Notes under the pieces: generated by a model
Told to the model about the DNA's origin: nothing
Database searches by the model: none
The model's input: only the letters and a program-made list of their open reading frames with translations
Assembly (NCBI RefSeq): GCF_017573545.1
Contig: NZ_JAGEOK010000016.1
Coordinates: forward strand, 124,001 to 188,000
DNA: 64,000 bases
Source of the DNA: Actinomadura nitritigenes
GTDB lineage: Bacteria > Actinomycetota > Actinomycetes > Streptosporangiales > Streptosporangiaceae
Reading direction: 5' to 3'
Shown: positions 60,474 to 64,000 of the stretch, in pieces
Numbering within the stretch: position 1 is the stretch's first letter
How the letters are laid out: each line of letters opens with the position of its first letter
Position numbers and translations under genes: made by a program

Positions 60474-61412
60474 ATGGAAACAGCGACCGCTCCCGGGCAT
60501 CCCTCCGGCCAGGCGCCCGGCCGACCATCAGGTCAGGGATCCGGCACCGTCCACGGCTATGTGCACGGCTATTCGGAGCATGAGACCCGGCGGCTCGGCG
60601 ACCAGGCCGACACCCTCGCCGCGCTGCTGCACGGCGCCTCCGACGGCCAGGCCGGGACCGCCTACCCGCCCGGTGCCCGCGTCCTGGAGGTCGGCTGCGG
60701 CGTCGGCGCCCAGACCGTCCACCTGCTGGCGTCCTCCCCCGGCGCGGACCTCACCGCCGTCGACGTGTCCGCCGCGTCGCTCGCGCGGGCGCGCGACCGC
60801 GTCGCCGCCCGCTTCCCGGCCGCGCGGGTGCGGTGGCTGCGGGCCGACCTGCACGACCTGCCGTTCCCCGGCGGCGCGTTCGACCACCTGTTCGTCTGCT
60901 TCGTGCTGGAGCACCTGGCCGACCCGGCCGCCGCGCTCGCCGGGCTGCGGCGGGTCCTGCGGCCCGGCGGCACCCTCACCGTCATCGAGGGCGATCACGG
61001 GTCGGCGTTCTTCCACCCCGACAGCGCCGCCGGCCGCGCCGCGATCGGCCACCAGGTCCGGCTGCAGGCCGCCGCGGGCGGTGACGCGCTCATCGGCCGC
61101 CGGCTGCACCCGCTGCTGACCGCCGCCGGATACCGGCAGGTCACGGTGCGGCCCCGCACCGTGTACGCCGACCAGAGCCGCCCGGCGCTGGTCGAGGGGT
61201 TCACCCGCGACACCTTCACCGCGATGGTTCGGGCCGTCCGCGACGACGCGGTCGCGGCGGGCCTCACCACGCCGGAGGAGTTCGACCGCGGCATCGCCGA
61301 CCTGCGCCGCACCGCCGGCGAGGGCGGCACGTTCCACTACACCTTCTTCAAGGGCACCGCCGTCAACCCCGCCGACTCTCACGAGCCGCCGGACGGCGCG
61401 CCGCCGCACTGA
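60474..61412 (+). CDS. SAM-dependent methyltransferase
   Basis: 312 residues from ATG 60474. HGYSEHETRRLGDQADTLA is a family N-terminus I associate with ubiquinone/menaquinone-like and sterol-like methyltransferases; motif I is VLEVGCGVGAQTVHLL, then LTAVDVSAASLARAR and VLRPGGTLTVIEGDHG. C-terminal TFHYTFFKGTAV closes the domain. The substrate is a small molecule of unknown kind. Divergent from MocR with overlapping promoters. It ends at a strong hairpin. Confidence 0.87.
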   Translation: METATAPGHPSGQAPGRPSGQGSGTVHGYVHGYSEHETRRLGDQADTLAALLHGASDGQAGTAYPPGARVLEVGCGVGAQTVHLLASSPGADLTAVDVSAASLARARDRVAARFPAARVRWLRADLHDLPFPGGAFDHLFVCFVLEHLADPAAALAGLRRVLRPGGTLTVIEGDHGSAFFHPDSAAGRAAIGHQVRLQAAAGGDALIGRRLHPLLTAAGYRQVTVRPRTVYADQSRPALVEGFTRDTFTAMVRAVRDDAVAAGLTTPEEFDRGIADLRRTAGEGGTFHYTFFKGTAVNPADSHEPPDGAPPH

Positions 61413-61435
61413 ACATGATCGGGGCCGAGCATGCG

Positions 61436-61461
61436 TCGGGCCCCGCAGCGGCGGGGCCCGA
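61436..61461. terminator. Bidirectional hairpin terminator
   Basis: TCGGGCCCCGC (61436-61446) and GCGGGGCCCGA (61451-61461), perfect 11-bp arms with loop AGCG, between the convergent methyltransferase and the gas-vesicle operon. Confidence 0.65.
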
Positions 61462-61481
61462 TGCGAAGCGGAAGGGCGGGG

Positions 61482-61982
61482 TCACTCGGGCAGCAGCGGA
61501 CCCAGCGGCCCGAGGTCGAGGTTCAGGTCGCCGTCCTCCAGGTCGAAGTGGTCCTTGAGGCGGGTCATCGCCTCGTCCAGGCGCATCAGCGCCAGCCCGA
61601 GCCGCTCGATCTGCTCGTCGGTGAGGTCGCCGCCCTCCGCGCGGCGCAGCGCCTGCCGCTCCATCAGCTGCCGGACCAGCTCCACCAGTGTCAGCACCAG
61701 CTTCACCAGGTCCCGCTCGACGGTCTCGGGGTCGGTGCGCAGCCGCTGCATCGTGCGCGACGACCGCTCCCGCAGAGCCTCGGCGTGCGCGGACGCGCGG
61801 GTCGCGCGGACCGGGGCGTCGCCGGCCGCGCCGCCGGTGCGGCCGGCGAGGATGTCGTCGGTGAGCGGGTCGCCCGCCGCGGGGTCGCGCACCGACACCT
61901 CACCCGACACCGGCGCGCGTTCCCCGGTGCGGGGCCGTCCGGTCGCGGGGCCGGGGCGGTGGTCGCGGGGTGTGGGGTTCAC
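61482..61982 (-). CDS. gvpK: Gas vesicle protein GvpK
   Basis: 166 residues from GTG 61982, overlapping the gvpS stop (GTGA). The conserved GvpK core is at about 88-166: ERDLVKLVLTLVELVRQLME, LTDEQIERLGLALMRLDEAM, and DLNLDLGPLGPLL at the end. The N-terminal 80 residues are a disordered, charged extension longer than in most GvpK. Last gene of the cluster, followed by a strong hairpin. Its role is in vesicle assembly, not the shell. Confidence 0.92.
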   Translation of the reverse strand: MNPTPRDHRPGPATGRPRTGERAPVSGEVSVRDPAAGDPLTDDILAGRTGGAAGDAPVRATRASAHAEALRERSSRTMQRLRTDPETVERDLVKLVLTLVELVRQLMERQALRRAEGGDLTDEQIERLGLALMRLDEAMTRLKDHFDLEDGDLNLDLGPLGPLLPE

Positions 61983-62200
61983 CGTTCCTCCTCGCGCAGC
62001 ATCTCGTCGCCGCGCAGCAGCTCGTCGCGGACCGAGGTGACCAGCGCGCGCAGCGACACCCGCACCAGGTCGACGTCCGCGATGGAGATGACCAGGTCAC
62101 CGGCGATCATCACGCCGCCGGCCAGCAGCCGGTCCAGCAGGTCGACCAGCGCGACCCGCTCCAGCGGGACGTCGCGGCCGGTGTCCAGGACGGCCGTCAC
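61979..62200 (-). CDS. gvpS: Gas vesicle protein GvpS (GvpA/GvpJ family)
   Basis: 73 residues from GTG 62200, overlapping gvpL by 4 nt. LVDLLDRLLAGGVMIAGDLV and SIADVDLVRVSLRALVTSV are the helix-strand-strand-helix core of the GvpA/J/S family; it is a minor shell-type component. The long minus-strand frame that continues upstream to 62869 is a shadow of gvpL. Confidence 0.88.
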   Translation of the reverse strand: MTAVLDTGRDVPLERVALVDLLDRLLAGGVMIAGDLVISIADVDLVRVSLRALVTSVRDELLRGDEMLREEER

Positions 62201-63093
62201 CGCACCGCCCCCTCGGCCGCCCGCGCGGACCCGGTCCCTGCTTCGGTGTCGGCTTCGGTCTCGGCGGTGTCGATGAAGGAGTAGGGCGGCCACGGCCCCG
62301 TCACCTCCACCTCGATGCCCGGCCACCGCTCCCCCGCCGCCCGCGCCGCCTCCGCGAACGCCTCCGCGTCGCCGGCCTCCAGCAGGTAGGCGGCGTTGAG
62401 GATCTGCACGCCGTCGCGGCCCGACAGCTTGGGGTCCTGCGGCGGATGGTGGCGGGCGGCGACGGCGAGTTCGGCGAGGCGGTCGTGGATCGCCGCGGCC
62501 TGCTCGCCGACCTTGCGGCCCGCGTCGGCGCGGCGGCGCCGCTCGTCCTGGCGGCGCCGCAGGTAGGCCGTCCCCGCCCCGCCCGCGCCGGACTGCGCCG
62601 CGGACGCGGCGGACGCGGCGGACGCGGGAGGTTCGGCGGGCTGCGCGGGTTCGAGGGCCTCGCGGTGCGCGTAAACCTTGACGCCCCACTCGGCGCGGCC
62701 GGCCACCCGGTCCAGCGCCCGGGCGAACCGGTCGCCCTGCTCGGCGAGCACCTGCGCGACCCGGGCGTCGTCGCGGTAGATCGTGGCGATCCGCACCGGC
62801 GCGGTCGGCGCGGCGTGCGCCGACCGGTCCACCACGTCGTGGTGGGCGCGGGCGGTCTCCTCCAGCCACGCCAGGTCCTCCAGGTTCTCGCGCAGCGCCG
62901 CCTCGCCGTACTGGTCCAGGCGGACGGTGCTGACCAGCGCGGTCAGCGCCCCCTCCGCGGCCGTGTGCACGACGGTGCGCACGGCCGCGCCGCCCACCCC
63001 GGCGGCGCCGTCCAGCGCCGCCGGGTCCAGGCCCCGCGCCACCCCGTACAGGTAGACGGCGAGGCCGTCGCCGGCGGTGTCGTGGTCGGTCAC
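62197..63093 (-). CDS. gvpL: Gas vesicle protein GvpL/GvpF
   Basis: 298 residues from GTG 63093, overlapping gvpJ (GTGA). GLAVYLYGVARGLDP at the N-terminus, NLEDLAWLEETARAHHDVVD, VRIATIYRDDARV, GVKVYAH and the C-terminal ILNAAYLLEAGDAEAF, WPPYSFID are standard GvpL/F motifs. A low-complexity insert (ASAASAASAAQSGAGGAG) sits near residue 165. By gene order after gvpJ it is gvpL. It is an accessory protein needed for vesicle nucleation. Confidence 0.9.
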   Translation of the reverse strand: MTDHDTAGDGLAVYLYGVARGLDPAALDGAAGVGGAAVRTVVHTAAEGALTALVSTVRLDQYGEAALRENLEDLAWLEETARAHHDVVDRSAHAAPTAPVRIATIYRDDARVAQVLAEQGDRFARALDRVAGRAEWGVKVYAHREALEPAQPAEPPASAASAASAAQSGAGGAGTAYLRRRQDERRRRADAGRKVGEQAAAIHDRLAELAVAARHHPPQDPKLSGRDGVQILNAAYLLEAGDAEAFAEAARAAGERWPGIEVEVTGPWPPYSFIDTAETEADTEAGTGSARAAEGAVR

Positions 63094-63521
63094 GATCCGG
63101 CCTCCTTCCCCTCGGCGCGGCGGGCCCCGGAGCCCTCGGAACCGGACGCGGCGGGGGCGTCGCCCGCCTCCAGTGCGGCCAGCCGCTCGCGCAGCCGCCG
63201 GTTCTCCTCCAGCAGATCCCGGTCCGCGCCGCCCTCCACGTGCCCGTCGCCGGACTTCGGCGCGCGGGCCTTCGACGACAGCGACGGGTCGTGCTCCCAC
63301 CAGTCGATGCCCATCTCCCGGGCGCGGTCGACCGAGGCCACCAGCAGCCGCAGTTTGATCGTCAGCAGCTCGATGTCCAGCAGGTTCACCCGGACGTCAC
63401 CGACGATCACGATGCCCTTGTCCAGGATCCGCTCCAGCAGGTCGGCCAGGTTCGCCCCCTGCCGCTCCCCGGCCGTCGACCGGGCGGGCCCCCGCGAGCC
63501 GGTCCAGGAGATCTCGCTCAA
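63090..63521 (-). CDS. gvpJ: Gas vesicle protein GvpJ
   Basis: 143 residues beginning at TTG 63521, decided by TGAGGA 3-8 nt upstream and by the lack of any ATG or GTG before the core. The core ADLLERILDKGIVIVGDV, NLLDIELLTIKLRLLVAS, REMGIDWWEHDP is diagnostic of GvpJ-type shell-family proteins. The C-terminal 65 residues form a charged predicted coiled coil (ENRRLRERLAALEAG). Six nt separate it from the gvpO stop. Confidence 0.9.
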   Translation of the reverse strand: MSEISWTGSRGPARSTAGERQGANLADLLERILDKGIVIVGDVRVNLLDIELLTIKLRLLVASVDRAREMGIDWWEHDPSLSSKARAPKSGDGHVEGGADRDLLEENRRLRERLAALEAGDAPAASGSEGSGARRAEGKEAGS

Positions 63522-63527
63522 TGGTCC

Positions 63528-63791
63528 TCAGTCCCTCTCCACTCGTCCGCGCGGGTACCGGCGCACGCGCCGGTAGGACACCAGTTCGCCGTCCGCGTCG
63601 ACCTCGGTGTCGTAGATGGCGAGGATGTCGGCGGAGTCGGGGATGCGGTGGGTCTCCACCACCTCCACGGCCACCCGCCAGCCGTCCTCGCCGGCCCGCT
63701 CGAGGCCGACGACGCTCTCGGCGGCGCGGCCGGTCATGGCCGTCACGTGCTCGGCCGCCCGCTTGGCGGCCTCGGACGCCGACATCATCAC
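63528..63791 (-). CDS. gvpO: Gas vesicle protein GvpO
   Basis: 87 residues from GTG 63791 (ATG 63788 and 63785 possible) with GGAGGGAG 8 nt upstream. ESVVGLERAGEDGWRVAVEV, ETHRIPDSADILAIYDTEVD and YRRVRRYPRG match GvpO. In other actinomycetes gvpO opens the cluster; here it follows gvpG, so the gene order differs from the usual gvpO-A-F-G-J-L-S-K. Confidence 0.9.
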   Translation of the reverse strand: MMMSASEAAKRAAEHVTAMTGRAAESVVGLERAGEDGWRVAVEVVETHRIPDSADILAIYDTEVDADGELVSYRRVRRYPRGRVERD

Positions 63792-63816
63792 TGGTCTCCC
63801 TCCACGCGCCGCGCCG

Positions 63817-64000
63817 CTACAGGCCGCGGGCGCGGCCCTCGTGCAGGCGGGCGATCAGTTCCTCCTCGCGGGCGGCGGCCTCGTCCTCGCCGATCTCGCC
63901 CGCGGCGACCTCGTCGGCGATCTGCTGCATCTCGGCGGCGATCTTGCCGGGGTCGTACAGTTCCTGCTCGGCCTGCTCGGTGAGCACCTCCGCCAGCCAC
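63817..64000 (-). CDS. gvpG: Gas vesicle protein GvpG, C-terminal part (cut by window edge)
   Basis: The last 60 residues are visible, ending at TAG 63817-63819. WLAEVLTEQAEQELYDPGKI, AAEMQQIADEVAAGEIGEDE and EELIARL match GvpG, a small helical accessory protein. The start lies beyond 64000. A different minus-strand frame over the same bases, reading to 63788, is a shadow with an arginine-rich product. Confidence 0.85.
   Translation of the reverse strand, partial: WLAEVLTEQAEQELYDPGKIAAEMQQIADEVAAGEIGEDEAAAREEELIARLHEGRARGL

Noticed and set aside
54801..60500. Minus-strand frame of 1899 codons
   Set aside because: It runs antisense through cydBDC and then overlaps MocR in the wrong frame. 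The product is His/Arg/Pro-rich with no motif, a GC-rich shadow.
63788..64000. Arginine-rich minus-strand frame at the right edge
   Set aside because: The neighbouring frame on the same strand reads as the GvpG C-terminus; this one is a shadow.

Overview
The window is 64 kb of very GC-rich chromosome with strong G/C third-position codon bias, frequent GTG starts, many 4-nt ATGA or GTGA gene overlaps, F420-type PPOX, WYL, CGNR, DUF3152 and DUF6058 families and an actinomycete-type gas-vesicle cluster. This points to a filamentous actinobacterium. Actinomadura or another member of the Streptosporangiales is my best guess, from family content only. I see no tRNA, rRNA, CRISPR array or intact insertion sequence.

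Layout. 0-10 kb: a secreted tyrosine phosphatase (cut by the window edge), an F420-type oxidoreductase, a UvrA2-like ABC protein divergent from a WYL regulator, two gene remnants and a frameshifted MarR gene, a VOC protein, a P450, a cupin-IclR pair and a LysR regulator divergent from a class V aminotransferase. 11-17.1 kb: a tightly packed seven-gene operon (sugar epimerase, GT2, DUF2064 transferase, methyltransferase, membrane cytochrome b/molybdopterin oxidoreductase, membrane protein, GT-C-like membrane protein). 17.2-25 kb: DUF6058, SDR/LysR, DoxX, a FabH-acyltransferase-acyl-CoA oxidase cassette and TerD. 25.4-37.1 kb: RidA, acyl-CoA synthetase, HAD-IIA phosphatase, DUF3152 protease-like protein, YigZ, hydrolase, ECF42 sigma with its YCII partner, GntR/TauE, an epimerase and a CGNR regulator divergent from an EamA exporter. 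38.2-46.4 kb: an ECF sigma translationally coupled to a permuted Ogt-Ada protein, then two head-to-head two-component systems facing an ABC exporter. 46.5-53 kb: PAP2, DedA, HAD-IB, a tyrosine recombinase, DUF72, YnfA, GNAT and an isochorismatase-like hydrolase. 53.4-58.8 kb: cydABDC. 58.9-61.4 kb: a MocR regulator divergent from a methyltransferase. 61.5-64 kb: the distal end of a gas-vesicle operon (gvpG-O-J-L-S-K), continuing beyond the window.

Most transcription units end in perfect GC-rich hairpins without T-tracts, usually shared by convergent genes. At least eleven genes have a TAnnnT-type -10 hexamer only 6-8 nt before the start codon, which suggests leaderless mRNAs. Several divergent gaps carry clear inverted-repeat operators.

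The strongest candidates for undescribed biology are the 11-17 kb operon, the ECF sigma coupled to an Ogt with a C-terminal Ada zinc module, and the histidine kinase whose C-terminus carries an extra membrane helix and a BamE-like domain. All functional statements rest on motif reading; no database search was run.
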